Positions 1 to 9,164 of a stretch of DNA of 64,000 nucleotides are shown here, in pieces. The translations under genes and the position numbers were made by a program. Location of the stretch: contig JBBJMP010000006.1 of assembly GCA_037718865.1 (NCBI GenBank), positions 270,142 through 334,141 of the forward strand. Reading direction: 5' to 3'. The notes beneath the pieces are model-generated. The model saw nothing but the letters and a program-made list of their open reading frames with translations. It was not told the DNA's origin and did not search any database. Every line of letters begins with the position of its first letter. Within the stretch, counting starts at the first letter, position 1. Source of the stretch: JADCRZ01 sp037718865 (GTDB taxonomy: Bacteria > Bacteroidota > Bacteroidia > Chitinophagales > Chitinophagaceae).

Positions 1-1
1 T

Positions 2-3000
2 GCTACTGCATTTATAAGCGACGCAAGCTTTGCTGATAATATTCTTGCCTTACGAAATGCACCTTATAACTGCGACATTATTATCGACGATATCTTCTAT
101 TTTAACGAACCGGTATTCCAGGATGGGAGAATAGCCCAGGCAGTGAATACGGTAACTGCAGACGGTGCGCTGTATTTTTCGTCGGCTGGAAATGAAGGCT
201 CCCTTGCCAAAAATACTTCCGGCGTATGGGAGGGCGATTTTAACGACTCAGGTTCTCCGGTATTCACTTTCCCTGCTGGTGCAAAATCAGGGACCATCCA
301 TAATTTTGGCACTGCAGCAACACCGCTTAATGGCAACATAATCATTCAAACAGGATTATTTTATAACCTCAACTGGGCTGATCCGTTAGGCGCTTCCGGT
401 AACGATTATGACCTGTTTTTAGTTAGTGCAACCGGCATTGTTAAGGCCTCATCCACCAATATTCAAAATGGCACTCAGAATCCCTACGAATTTATGTCGG
501 TAAGTCCGCTGGTAGCCGGTGATAGATTGGCTGTATTTAAAGCAGCCGCCGCCCAAGTCGTGGCATTTAGTGTGAATACAGGTCGTGGACGACTTACTAC
601 GGCAACAACAGGTCAAATCCACGGACATACTGCGGCAGTGGATGCCTTTAGCGTGGCTGCGGTGCCCGCTGCACAGCCTTTCGGCCTGCCAGGCTCTCCG
701 ACAGGGCCTTTCCCTAACCCTTATTCGGCATCAGACCAGGTAGAACTTTTTTCTTCTGACGGCCCCAGGCGTATGTTCTTTAATGCCGACAGCACACCTG
801 TTACACCGGGTAATTTTCTCTTTGGTACAAATGGGGGAGTCGTCCGGAACAAGCCCGATATTACAGCTGCTGACGGCACTTCCACCACTGTTCCTGGTTT
901 CATTCCCTTTTACGGCACCTCTGCCGCGGCACCGCATGCGGGCGCCATTGCGGCTTTACTCAAATCTGCAAACATAGCGCAGACACCGGCTCAGATCAGA
1001 ACGATCCTGACATCAACAGCGCTCGACATTGAATCGGCCGGCTATGACAACATCAGCGGCTCTGGCATACTTCAGGCTTTCCAGGCTATGCAGGCAGTAA
1101 GTCCCACACCGGTATCTAATATCAGCCTTGGTACGTTTACAACAACCGAGGGTACATTCAGCAATAACAATGGAGCCCTTGATCCCGGCGAACAGGGCAG
1201 TTTAGTCGTACAGCTAACAAACCCCTCCCTGGTTGAAGCAACCGGTGTCAATGCGACCATCTCTACCACCACTCCGGGCGTTACGATAATCCAGAGCACT
1301 GCAGCCTATGGTTCGATAGCACCATCAGGCAATGCCCTTAATACTGCAACACCCTTCACCTTTGTGGTGAACTCATCAGTACCCTGCGGAACAACGATAA
1401 CCTTTACGATAATAGTCACGTTCGGAGGTGGAGGACCGAGTCCCCAGGGCTTCCAGTTTACGGTTACGACAGGCAGTCGGGCAGCGCCTCCCATCACTTC
1501 TGCGTTAGGCTCTACGCCTCCTACAGGACCGGGCTTTACATCAGCAACCGGAACCCAAATTGGAAGGCTTTCCCGAAATACACCGGTTTCCTCTTGCGGT
1601 ATGCAGAAAATTACGCCGGTCTTAGCTGATCCTGCCGGGGCCCGTATATTTGATTCATACACATTCACAAATCCTAACGCAGTAAATCAGTGTGTTACTG
1701 CGACGCTGACGGCTACAAACGGCATCAACCTGTATCTGGTAGCCTACAATGACAGTGGTTTTGTCCCGGCTACCCCGAATAGACACTTCCTGGCTGATCT
1801 GGGCTTATCTCAAGCCACTCAGACGTTCAGCTTTACCGCCCCTGCGGGAAAATCATTCACCCTGGTTATTCATGAAGTGACACCTGCCAATGCAGCTGGT
1901 TCTCCTTATACGCTGAACGTCAGTTTAAGCAACTGCACGCCACCTCCCGACTGCAGTCCGGTTGAGATCACGACCACCACCATTGCCACTGGAGCAACAG
2001 GGTCTCCATATACACAATCCTTTAGCGCTTCAGGTGGAAGCAACAGTGGCGTTTATACCTTTTCACTGCTAGGTAACCTCCCTGCAGGTTTATCCTTTAC
2101 CGGCAACACGCTGTCCGGTACGCCTACGCAGGCAGGTAGTTTCCCTATCTCTATAATAGCTAATGATCCCGCAGGATGTCCTGCAGATACGATGAACTAC
2201 ACCCTCGTCATTGCCGGGATTGTCCCTGCATCGGTGACAGCAACAGCCGGTACGCCACAGACCATTCTTCCGCTTACAGTGCTACCCATTACCTTACAGG
2301 CAACGGTACGGGACAGCAGCGGTAATCCGTTAAGCGGGGTGAATGTTATCTTCTCTGCCCCGGATACGGGTGCCAGCGGACGATTTGCAGGCGGCCTCTC
2401 AACGGTAACTGTTGTTACTAACAGCGCCGGCATAGCCATTGCGCCGGCATTTACCTCAAATACTATTACCGGCACTTATACAGTAACAGCTTCTGTCGTG
2501 GGTGTAACCACACCTGCTGTCTTCACGCTGACCAACTTTTGTCCGACTGTTGTAACGAGTAACGCAGACAGCGGGCCAGGTACGTTACGTAGCATACTTG
2601 GCGCTGCTTGCCCGGGTATTACGGTTACTTTCGATCCAGGCATCACAATGATCACACTAACCAGTGGAGAGTTGTTGATTAATAAAGGCATAACTATCAG
2701 GGGCTCGGGTGCTGACAAGCTAACGATCAGCGGCAACAACCTGTCCCGCATTTTTCATATTTCAGCCGATACTTCCACTGTATCTATCTCAGGAATAACC
2801 ATCAGGGATGGCAACCCACAGGCAACTTCGCCTAACGGTGGGGGAGGTATTCTCATCAACAATGGTGCAGGCGCAGGTGCGGTTAACCTGACGGGTTGTG
2901 TGATCACGAATAACAATGTTTCTTTAACCGGTAATCCCTTAGGCGGGGGTATTGATAAGGAAGGGGGGAACCTGACAATAGACCATTGTTCTATTATCAA

Positions 3001-4396
3001 TAATACGGCTACTTTCCGGGGTGGAGGTATTCAGAGTCAAAGCTTTGGATCAATGTCCGTTATCAATAGCACGATTGCAGGTAACTCAGCAGGAGCAACC
3101 GGTATAGGAGGAGGAATTCGGACCTTTTTACCGTTGGCGTTATCCAATTGCACCATCTTCGGCAATGCTGCTCAATCCGGGGGCAATATCTCAAGATCGG
3201 GTGATACGGTTACATTTAACAACACCATCATTGCGGGTGGCATACTCCTGGGAACAGGAGGAACCGGGCCTGACATTAGCGGTGTAGGTTTTAAATCGGG
3301 CGATTACAACCTGATACAAAACACTGCCGGAGCTACAATAACCGGTATTACTACCCGCAACATTACCGGTGTAAGTCCCAACCTGCTGCCCCTGGGTAAC
3401 TATGGTGGGATAATTCCTTGCCTGTTGCCAAAGCCAAACAGCCCGGTCATTAACCGCGGAGATTCTGCACTGGTTTCAGGCACGGATCAGCGCGGTTTAC
3501 CACGGGTATCCGGGGTCCGGGCAGACATAGGTGCAGTGGAAACATTTTACGCATTCACTGCCAGCAGAGGTACACCTCAATCCACTCGTGTTACCATGCC
3601 ATTTCCTATGCCATTGGCAGTAAAGGTCACAGAATCGGGCAATGACATTGGCGGTGTTGACGTAATATTTACTGCTCCCCTTACCGGACCCAGCGGTACT
3701 TTCCCTGGTCCGTCTGCTACAGATACAGTAACAACCAATACCAGCGGAATTGCGACATCGCCTGTGTTTACGGCTAACGATACTATAGGTTCGTACAGTG
3801 TGACGGCAACGATCGGCACGATGTTTTTACCTGTTTCTTTTAATTTGACAAACCTAATCAGGGTTCCTGTCACATTCGGTTTAATGTCGGCTTCGGCATC
3901 TAATTGTACTGCTCAAATAAGATGGGAAACACTGACTGAGCTAAACAATAATCATTTTACCGTTGAGCATAGTTCAGATGGTGTAAACTACATTCCATTG
4001 GATATCGTTCCTGCGAAAGGAAACAGCAACAGTAAGCAGCTGTACAGCTACAGCCACCTGTCTGCGATAAAAGGAAATAATTACTACCGCATCAAGCAGA
4101 CCGATCTTAACGGAGTCTATACGTACGGTAGTGTAATGGTTGTTAATAACAGTTGTGACAGGTTGCCAATAGTTGCCTTCCCAAATCCGGTTAAAAACAG
4201 CCTGACGGTATCGCTTCCCGGCACCTCCAGACAAACACTAACTGTTTACGATGGCAAGGGCCGCCAAATCACGCAATACATTGTTAACGGAGGTACCCAT
4301 AAAATTAATGCAAGCAGATGGTCAAGCGGCATGTACACGCTTACCATAGGAGAAAAAGGAAAGACAACGTATACAGTAAAGATCATAAAAAATTAA
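2..4396 (+). CDS. Secreted subtilisin-like (S8) protease with adhesin-like repeats and T9SS tail, 5' partial
   Basis: The frame is open to the left edge, so the N-terminus, signal peptide and part of the catalytic domain are missing. Visible S8 features are the oxyanion-hole region YFSSAGNEG and the catalytic serine motif GTSAAAPH about 300 residues in. After the protease come Ig-like and putative-Ig (He_PIG type, GLSFTGNTLSGTPTQAG) modules, two Big-1-like modules that flank a right-handed beta-helix region (about 2560-3540, with many N-x-G turns and a DQRGLPR motif), and a final domain ending in a type IX secretion tail (AFPNPVKNSLTV, then GMYTLTI). The family cleaves proteins outside the cell and is anchored or released through the Por secretion system. 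The host protein substrate is unknown. A strong terminator follows. The family call is firm; module boundaries are approximate. Confidence 0.9.
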   Translation, partial: ATAFISDASFADNILALRNAPYNCDIIIDDIFYFNEPVFQDGRIAQAVNTVTADGALYFSSAGNEGSLAKNTSGVWEGDFNDSGSPVFTFPAGAKSGTIHNFGTAATPLNGNIIIQTGLFYNLNWADPLGASGNDYDLFLVSATGIVKASSTNIQNGTQNPYEFMSVSPLVAGDRLAVFKAAAAQVVAFSVNTGRGRLTTATTGQIHGHTAAVDAFSVAAVPAAQPFGLPGSPTGPFPNPYSASDQVELFSSDGPRRMFFNADSTPVTPGNFLFGTNGGVVRNKPDITAADGTSTTVPGFIPFYGTSAAAPHAGAIAALLKSANIAQTPAQIRTILTSTALDIESAGYDNISGSGILQAFQAMQAVSPTPVSNISLGTFTTTEGTFSNNNGALDPGEQGSLVVQLTNPSLVEATGVNATISTTTPGVTIIQSTAAYGSIAPSGNALNTATPFTFVVNSSVPCGTTITFTIIVTFGGGGPSPQGFQFTVTTGSRAAPPITSALGSTPPTGPGFTSATGTQIGRLSRNTPVSSCGMQKITPVLADPAGARIFDSYTFTNPNAVNQCVTATLTATNGINLYLVAYNDSGFVPATPNRHFLADLGLSQATQTFSFTAPAGKSFTLVIHEVTPANAAGSPYTLNVSLSNCTPPPDCSPVEITTTTIATGATGSPYTQSFSASGGSNSGVYTFSLLGNLPAGLSFTGNTLSGTPTQAGSFPISIIANDPAGCPADTMNYTLVIAGIVPASVTATAGTPQTILPLTVLPITLQATVRDSSGNPLSGVNVIFSAPDTGASGRFAGGLSTVTVVTNSAGIAIAPAFTSNTITGTYTVTASVVGVTTPAVFTLTNFCPTVVTSNADSGPGTLRSILGAACPGITVTFDPGITMITLTSGELLINKGITIRGSGADKLTISGNNLSRIFHISADTSTVSISGITIRDGNPQATSPNGGGGILINNGAGAGAVNLTGCVITNNNVSLTGNPLGGGIDKEGGNLTIDHCSIINNTATFRGGGIQSQSFGSMSVINSTIAGNSAGATGIGGGIRTFLPLALSNCTIFGNAAQSGGNISRSGDTVTFNNTIIAGGILLGTGGTGPDISGVGFKSGDYNLIQNTAGATITGITTRNITGVSPNLLPLGNYGGIIPCLLPKPNSPVINRGDSALVSGTDQRGLPRVSGVRADIGAVETFYAFTASRGTPQSTRVTMPFPMPLAVKVTESGNDIGGVDVIFTAPLTGPSGTFPGPSATDTVTTNTSGIATSPVFTANDTIGSYSVTATIGTMFLPVSFNLTNLIRVPVTFGLMSASASNCTAQIRWETLTELNNNHFTVEHSSDGVNYIPLDIVPAKGNSNSKQLYSYSHLSAIKGNNYYRIKQTDLNGVYTYGSVMVVNNSCDRLPIVAFPNPVKNSLTVSLPGTSRQTLTVYDGKGRQITQYIVNGGTHKINASRWSSGMYTLTIGEKGKTTYTVKIIKN

Positions 4397-4410
4397 AGCA
4401 TTCGATAACA

Positions 4411-4447
4411 AACTAACTCAGGCTTCTGAAGCCTGAGTTAGTTTTTA
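4411..4447 (+). terminator. Rho-independent terminator after the S8 protease
   Basis: A 16-bp perfect inverted repeat (AACTAACTCAGGCTTC and its complement) is separated by a single T and followed by a T run. It starts 15 bases after the protease stop codon. The complementary strand is similarly T-rich, so it may also end the leftward transcript of the small gene at 4489. Confidence 0.85.
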
Positions 4448-4488
4448 TAAAGATGGGTGACTTGTAAAATAGGTAGTTCTCCTTCCCG

Positions 4489-4773
4489 TTAAGAATTGCG
4501 CTGATTGATCTCATCTCCAATCCAGTTAATAAAAGGTTGGTCAAGGAATGAAGGCAAATCCGCAGAATACCAGTGGCCCTGTGCATTCATCGTTATGATG
4601 AAATAACAGCTTCCCGACCAGGGATGCAGGCAGTATATACAATATCTGCCGGTTGCCTGAAGGACACCTCCTTCCCGAAACATTTCCATATTGATGGATA
4701 CATACCCCCTGACGCCTTTCAGGTCAAACGCTTTTACAAATCCCGCAGCTGAAAAGTCGATGATATCATTCAT
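4489..4773 (-). CDS. Small hypothetical protein (94 aa)
   Basis: I do not recognise the family. The product has no signal peptide or membrane segment. It contains aromatic-rich beta-strand-like stretches (RYCIYCLHPW, CYFIITM, HWYSADLP), and the end INWIGDEINQR looks helical. It lies alone between the terminator at 4411 and the gene at 4809, both of which support a short independent transcript or a tail of the neighbour's transcript. There is a plausible ATG start with no good alternative. Only the existence of the gene is supported, not a function. Confidence 0.5.
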   Translation of the reverse strand: MNDIIDFSAAGFVKAFDLKGVRGYVSINMEMFREGGVLQATGRYCIYCLHPWSGSCYFIITMNAQGHWYSADLPSFLDQPFINWIGDEINQRNS

Positions 4774-4808
4774 ATATTAATCATTTGCATAAACCCCGAA
4801 ACATGTTG

Positions 4809-5231
4809 TTATTTCATACTCTCTATTTTCCTCTCGACGAGAACTTTTCTTTTCAGCCATTTGTTTACCGGCTCCGGAAAATAAGTATGATTTCCTTTTT
4901 TATCTTTCAATCCTGACCTGCTCATAAAGATGTTGCTTAGTTCTATCAGCTGTTTCTTATTTCTGCGGTTAGAAAGGGTCCCTTTTAACTGGTTTTGACT
5001 TTGTTCTTTAAATACCTTTATTCCCTTACTGATTACCCTGAGTTCATTTTTATATTCTTTTTGTTTCCGGTAAAGGATCATTAACCTGTCATAAGCATAC
5101 TGGTCAGCATGCCCGGCTTTCACATTTTCTTCGTAATACTTTATAGCGGCTTTAATATCATTATTTAATTCTGCCTCTTTACCAGCAGTGTTCACCTTTT
5201 CAATTTGCCTGTGAAGCGTAAGATCTTTCAT
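4809..5231 (-). CDS. TPR-like hypothetical protein (140 aa)
   Basis: The first 90 residues have the helix-turn-helix spacing of a tetratricopeptide pair (KAAIKYYEENVKAGHADQYAYDRLMILYRKQKEYKNELRVISKGI), which normally mediates protein-protein contacts. The C-terminal 50 residues are very basic and end in a KWLKRKVLVERK stretch. No signal peptide is visible, so it is probably cytoplasmic. It is transcribed divergently from xseA, with about 140 bp between the two starts. The partner and role are unknown. Similar short TPR proteins are common in this group from general knowledge; this was not checked by search. Confidence 0.6.
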   Translation of the reverse strand: MKDLTLHRQIEKVNTAGKEAELNNDIKAAIKYYEENVKAGHADQYAYDRLMILYRKQKEYKNELRVISKGIKVFKEQSQNQLKGTLSNRRNKKQLIELSNIFMSRSGLKDKKGNHTYFPEPVNKWLKRKVLVERKIESMK

Positions 5232-5311
5232 AATGTAGGTAGTGTTCGGACATTCAAATGTACAGATTTGATGTATTATTTATCCAGGGGTGATTCAACG
5301 CGTGTAATCAG

Positions 5312-5342
5312 TTAAATCATGCTAAATATTTTAGTATCTTTA
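5312..5342 (+). promoter_or_regulatory. Possible xseA promoter
   Basis: TATCTTTA at 5335-5342 fits the Bacteroidota -7 element TAnnTTTG apart from the last base. A weak T-rich -33 candidate (TTAA) lies about 19 bases upstream. The position supports translation of xseA from the ATG at 5370 rather than the upstream in-frame ATG at 5319, which would overlap the promoter. Confidence 0.35.
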
Positions 5343-5369
5343 TCCGGTCTTAATACTCATTATTTTACC

Positions 5370-6707
5370 ATGCCGGAATCTGTAAAAGATAAAACAGTAT
5401 TTTCTCTGCTTGAAGTGACAAAAAGTATTCAACATACGCTCGCTGACAGATACAAAAGTTCATATTGGATCAAAGCTGAGATGAACAAGGTAAACTTTTA
5501 CAGCCATTCCGGACACTGCTATCCGGAATTGGTGCAGAAGCAAGATGGAAAAGTCATTGCTCAAATGAAATCAAGCCTTTGGAAAGACGATTATATAAAC
5601 ATCAATAGTAAATTTCTTAATGTCTTAAAAGAACCACTGAAGGATGGAATAAAAATTTTGTTTCTCGGGCGAATTTCATTCGACCCTACTTATGGTCTCA
5701 CGCTGCGGATATTGGATATAGACCCTGGCTACACCATGGGTGATTTAGAAAGAGAGAAGCAAGACACCATTAAACGAATAAGAGATGAAGGAATTTTCGA
5801 AAAAAACAAGTCGCTGCAGATTCCGTTGCTACCCCAGCGGATTGCAATCATCTCTGTGGAAACAAGTAAGGGATATGCCGACTTCATAAAGGTCCTTGAA
5901 ACTAATTCCTGGAGCTATACTTTTTTTTATTTTCTTTTTCCTGCGTTACTCCAGGGAGAAAAAGCCATTGGTTCAATCATAAATCAGTTGAGAAGAATCA
6001 AAAAAGTAAAATCGCACTTTGATGTTGTAGCGATAGTCAGAGGCGGTGGCGGAGACATTGGATTATCTTGCTTGAACGACTATGCACTCGCCCGGGAAAT
6101 TGCCTTGTTTCCAATTCCTGTTTTAACTGGTATAGGACATGCAACAAATGAAACTGTTGTTGAAATGATCTCGTTCTCCAACGCGATTACACCGACCAAA
6201 ATAGCCGAATACCTGATTCAGCAATTCCACAATTTTTCAGTCCCCGTGGTAAAGGCCGAAGAAAAAATTATTGATAAGTCCAGGAGATTAATCATGGATG
6301 AAAGGGTTAAGTTCCAGGCGGAGGTAAAATTATTTCGGTCGGTTACAGACCACGTTCTGATAAGAAACAAAAATGACATGGAAAGACAGGTTCAATCCCT
6401 GGTTCAACAATCATATTTCCTGTATAGGAGCCAAAAAGAATACCTGTACCTGATAAGAGGCGAAATGGCAAAAGAGCCTATTGCGTTTCTTAAAAAGAAA
6501 GCAGTCGTGCTAGAGAGCTTTGAAAAAAATGTAAATAATATGGACCCGAAAAATGTCATGAAGCGGGGTTACAGCATCACGCTGGTGAATGGTAAAGCGG
6601 CTAAAGGCGTTGAAGACATTATAGAAGGTGATACATTGAATACGTTAGTATTTGAAGGCACAATCACAAGCATTGTAAAATCATCCAAAAAATTAAATGA
6701 ACCATGA
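5370..6707 (+). CDS. xseA: Exonuclease VII large subunit
   Basis: XseA is the catalytic subunit of exonuclease VII, which degrades single-stranded DNA from both ends to oligonucleotides. An N-terminal OB-fold (YWIKAEMNKVNFYSHSGHCYPEL) is followed by the central exonuclease domain (IAIISVETSKGYADF, VRGGGGDIGLSCLNDYALAREIALFPIPVLTGIGHATNETV). A long coiled-coil region and a C-terminal region ending in LKRGYSI-type sequence (MKRGYSITLVNGK) then follow. I start at 5370 (MPESVKDKTVF) because the 17 extra residues from 5319 do not look like the family and overlap a promoter candidate. The length of about 445 aa is normal. It overlaps xseB by 4 bp (ATGA), so the two are translationally coupled. Confidence 0.93.
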   Translation: MPESVKDKTVFSLLEVTKSIQHTLADRYKSSYWIKAEMNKVNFYSHSGHCYPELVQKQDGKVIAQMKSSLWKDDYININSKFLNVLKEPLKDGIKILFLGRISFDPTYGLTLRILDIDPGYTMGDLEREKQDTIKRIRDEGIFEKNKSLQIPLLPQRIAIISVETSKGYADFIKVLETNSWSYTFFYFLFPALLQGEKAIGSIINQLRRIKKVKSHFDVVAIVRGGGGDIGLSCLNDYALAREIALFPIPVLTGIGHATNETVVEMISFSNAITPTKIAEYLIQQFHNFSVPVVKAEEKIIDKSRRLIMDERVKFQAEVKLFRSVTDHVLIRNKNDMERQVQSLVQQSYFLYRSQKEYLYLIRGEMAKEPIAFLKKKAVVLESFEKNVNNMDPKNVMKRGYSITLVNGKAAKGVEDIIEGDTLNTLVFEGTITSIVKSSKKLNEP

Positions 6708-6901
6708 CCGGAAATATAAACTATACGGAAGCTTTCGTCGAACTTCAAAAAATAGTTTCCGAAATAGAGGATGGTGAAATTTCTGTAGATGAACTTTCCG
6801 AGAAGGTCAAAAGAGCAGCGTTGTTAATCAAAACGTGCAAGCTAAAACTTGCGACAACGGAAGAAGACGTAAGCCAGATACTGAAGGAGCTCGACAATTA
6901 A
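6704..6901 (+). CDS. xseB: Exonuclease VII small subunit
   Basis: At 65 aa it is the usual size for XseB, a helical hairpin protein that binds the coiled-coil arm of XseA. The characteristic pattern is present: YTEAFVELQKIVSEIEDGEISVDELSEKVKRA, then a lysine- and acid-rich second helix. The start codon overlaps the xseA stop in ATGA. Position and sequence together make the call firm. Confidence 0.93.
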   Translation: MTGNINYTEAFVELQKIVSEIEDGEISVDELSEKVKRAALLIKTCKLKLATTEEDVSQILKELDN

Positions 6902-6985
6902 GGTGAGTAGTGAGCTAAAAGTTTGATGAGGATTTCCTGCATCCTGTTAGCAGTAGATATTTTATTCATTAAAACGAAGGAAGCA

Positions 6986-8098
6986 ATGACCTGTACATTT
7001 CTTAAAAATTGCGTTGCGGCATTCGCGATATTGTTAATAACCGCATCTGATTCATTTTCTCAGAATAAGATAAGAGTACTCTCGTATTACTATGGAGAGC
7101 CTGCTCAGCTGGATAGCTTTAATGTAAACCAGATGACGCATCTTATTTTCTGTTTCGGGCGCCTGGATGGAAATCGGTTAAAGATCAGAACAGCGAGGGA
7201 CACTGCCGTTATCCGGAAAATGATATCCCTGAAAACGAAGAACCCGCAGTTAAAAGTGATTTTATCTTTAGGAGGCTGGGGCGGATGTGAGACCTGTTCG
7301 GATGTGTTTGCCTCCAGGAATGGAAGGAAGGAATTTGCACAATCAGTTAAGGAACTTCATGAGTATTTTGGAACAGATGGCCTGGACCTGGACTGGGAAT
7401 ATCCTGCAGTTTCCGGTTTTCCAGGTCATAAGTTTACACCCGATGATAAAAAGCATTTCACAAGCCTCGTTAAACAACTCAGGAAATTGGGTGCTCAATA
7501 TGAGTTAAGCTTTGCAGCCGGAGGCTCGAAGCGGTATTTAGATTCAGCTATAGAGTGGAGAAAGGTGATTAAAAAAGTTGATTATGTAAACCTGATGAGT
7601 TATGACCTGGTGGGAGCAGGCTCTCAGGAAACGGGTCATCATACGGGATTGTATTCTCCACATGGGCAGGAACGGTCTGCTGATTTTGCTTTACAATACC
7701 TGACAAAGCTGGGTGTGCCTCGTGAAAAGATGATCATCGGGGGTGCATTTTACGGTAAGATCTTTGAAAATGTCGATAGTGTAAATAACGGGCTTTACAG
7801 GCCGGGTAAATTCAAGACTTCAGTATTTTATAAGAACGTCCCGCTTCAGGTTCCGGCCGATAGTGGTTTTGTATACCATTGGGATGACGTGGCAAAGGCG
7901 CCGTTCATGTATAATTCAGCCAGGAAACTTTTTTTCACGTATGATGATAAACGTTCTATAGAATTGAAGACAAAGTATGTGATCGATCATAAGATGGGAG
8001 GCATCATGTTCTGGCACCTTGGGGAAGATACGTTTACGGGAGGCTTGCTGGAAACCATTGATGAGGTTAAGCGAACGTATGTAAGCGGGTTAAAATAA
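6986..8098 (+). CDS. Secreted GH18 chitinase-like glycoside hydrolase
   Basis: GH18 enzymes cleave beta-1,4-linked N-acetylglucosamine polymers by substrate-assisted catalysis. The DGLDLDWEYP motif (DxxDxDxE, catalytic Glu at about residue 138 from this start) is intact. So are the upstream strand KVILSLGGWGG and the downstream VNLMSYDLVG and GIMFWHLGEDT motifs. I choose ATG 6986 (MTCTFLKNCVAAFAILLITASDSFSQ) because it gives a clean signal peptide and has an AAGGAAG stretch just upstream; the ATG at 6923 adds 21 residues in front of it. The product has no CBM or T9SS tail, so it probably works in the periplasm or is released. It stands alone downstream of xseB and is not part of an obvious chitin locus. 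Confidence 0.88.
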   Translation: MTCTFLKNCVAAFAILLITASDSFSQNKIRVLSYYYGEPAQLDSFNVNQMTHLIFCFGRLDGNRLKIRTARDTAVIRKMISLKTKNPQLKVILSLGGWGGCETCSDVFASRNGRKEFAQSVKELHEYFGTDGLDLDWEYPAVSGFPGHKFTPDDKKHFTSLVKQLRKLGAQYELSFAAGGSKRYLDSAIEWRKVIKKVDYVNLMSYDLVGAGSQETGHHTGLYSPHGQERSADFALQYLTKLGVPREKMIIGGAFYGKIFENVDSVNNGLYRPGKFKTSVFYKNVPLQVPADSGFVYHWDDVAKAPFMYNSARKLFFTYDDKRSIELKTKYVIDHKMGGIMFWHLGEDTFTGGLLETIDEVKRTYVSGLK

Positions 8099-8246
8099 AT
8101 ACGCAAGTGGCCTTCTGTTGCAGGACTCAAATAAACAGAAGAAAGCTTACTGATAAAATTATCCAGGCAAACTCCAGGTACTTTTTTAGTCTTGCGAGGG
8201 TTTGCATTTTTTGCAGGAAATGTTGGGGGAATGAACAGCCCTTTGG

Positions 8247-9002
8247 TTACTGAATTTCAGCTGCAGTCTGCATGTCTGAAGTTATCCCGGGTAGTAATTC
8301 AATTACGCTAAAGTTACGAAATTGAATCTCAGCCCCTTCGGATTCCAAACACAGGTAGCCTTTCTTTATTGACGACTTGCTTATTCCATTCACGAATTTG
8401 CCATTCACGGAGAGCTTAATAACACCATCTACACAAACCACGTCATATGTGTTCCACTCACCTTTACCTTTACACCTGTTTTCGATCGACTTACTCCTGG
8501 TTCCTCTGGGATTATCCGGTACAGTGGTAACGCTACCAGCGCCAAACAGTTCGCCATGGACGTAGGCAATAGGAGGTGTGACACCATCCTTTGTATTGAT
8601 GTTCACCCAATCCAGTTCCAGCATCTGAACCTCCACACCTGAAGGAAGACGATTTTTTTCATCAGGTTTCGCATCGCACCAAACAAAAACTCCTGAATTA
8701 CCACCAGACTCTACATGTTTCCATTCTACATGCAATAAAAAATTTTCATATTGCTTTTCAGACCGCATTACGCCGATTGGATGCCCGGTGGAGATCAATA
8801 CGTTATTCTTAACGCGCCATGTGTCCAGACCAGTATTAACATTGATCCACTTCATGGGCTCGCCTTTTTCGCGTCGATGGGAAATACTTTCCGATATGTG
8901 CTGCCTACTGCCAAATGTGATTGTAGCAGTCTGAGTTTGGGAGATACCGTTTATTCCGGTTAATATATATGTTGTGAATAGTATTAGGGTTTTACATTTC
9001 AT
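8247..9002 (-). CDS. Secreted DUF1080 (3-keto-disaccharide hydrolase-like) protein
   Basis: DUF1080 proteins have a concanavalin-like jelly-roll fold, and some hydrolyse 3-keto-glycosides. Typical family strings are visible: KWINVNTGLDTWRVKNNVLISTG, NFLLHVEWKHVESGGNSGVFVW, GVEVQMLELD and WNTYDVVCVDGVIKLSVNGKFVNGI. I start at 9002 (MKCKTLILFTTYILTGINGISQ, a signal peptide). The longer frame from 9065 reads through an intergenic repeat and is not credible. It lies downstream of a Gfo/Idh/MocA oxidoreductase on the same strand. That pairing fits oxidation of a sugar to a 3-keto derivative followed by hydrolysis, which is inference from known pairings. Confidence 0.85.
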   Translation of the reverse strand: MKCKTLILFTTYILTGINGISQTQTATITFGSRQHISESISHRREKGEPMKWINVNTGLDTWRVKNNVLISTGHPIGVMRSEKQYENFLLHVEWKHVESGGNSGVFVWCDAKPDEKNRLPSGVEVQMLELDWVNINTKDGVTPPIAYVHGELFGAGSVTTVPDNPRGTRSKSIENRCKGKGEWNTYDVVCVDGVIKLSVNGKFVNGISKSSIKKGYLCLESEGAEIQFRNFSVIELLPGITSDMQTAAEIQ

Positions 9003-9029
9003 TTTGTAAGGGCTTTTCCAAGTTTTTTT

Positions 9030-9163
9030 TAACCACAAAGTGCACAAAGTAGCACAAAGACACACAGAGAAACCTTTTGTGCAACCTCTGTGCTTCCTGC
9101 TTTGTGTTCTCTGTGCTTAAATTTCTGCACAAAGACTGTTTGCAAGCACAGGGTGCACAAAGT
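9030..9163. repeat. CACAAAG / CACAGAG-type intergenic repeat
   Basis: The left half (9030-9073) contains tandem CACAAAG units (ACCACAAAGTGCACAAAG and AGCACAAAGACACACAGAG). The right half (9079-9119) contains the complementary units (CTCTGTGCTT, CTTTGTGTTCTCTGTGC), so the whole forms an imperfect long inverted repeat. Another unit (GTGCACAAAG) lies at 9152-9162. From memory, arrays of this kind are interspersed between genes in many bacterial genomes; this was not searched. It sits between the DUF1080 and oxidoreductase genes and could fold in their shared transcript. Confidence 0.7.
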
Positions 9164-9164
9164 A

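Noticed and set aside
1306..1668. Minus-strand frame inside the protease
   Set aside because: It lies antisense within a continuous protein-coding frame and has no family features.
5319..5369. Upstream ATG of xseA
   Set aside because: The 17 extra residues are not family-like and overlap a promoter candidate.
9003..9065. Upstream extension of the DUF1080 gene
   Set aside because: It translates the intergenic repeat and places 21 residues before an obvious signal peptide.
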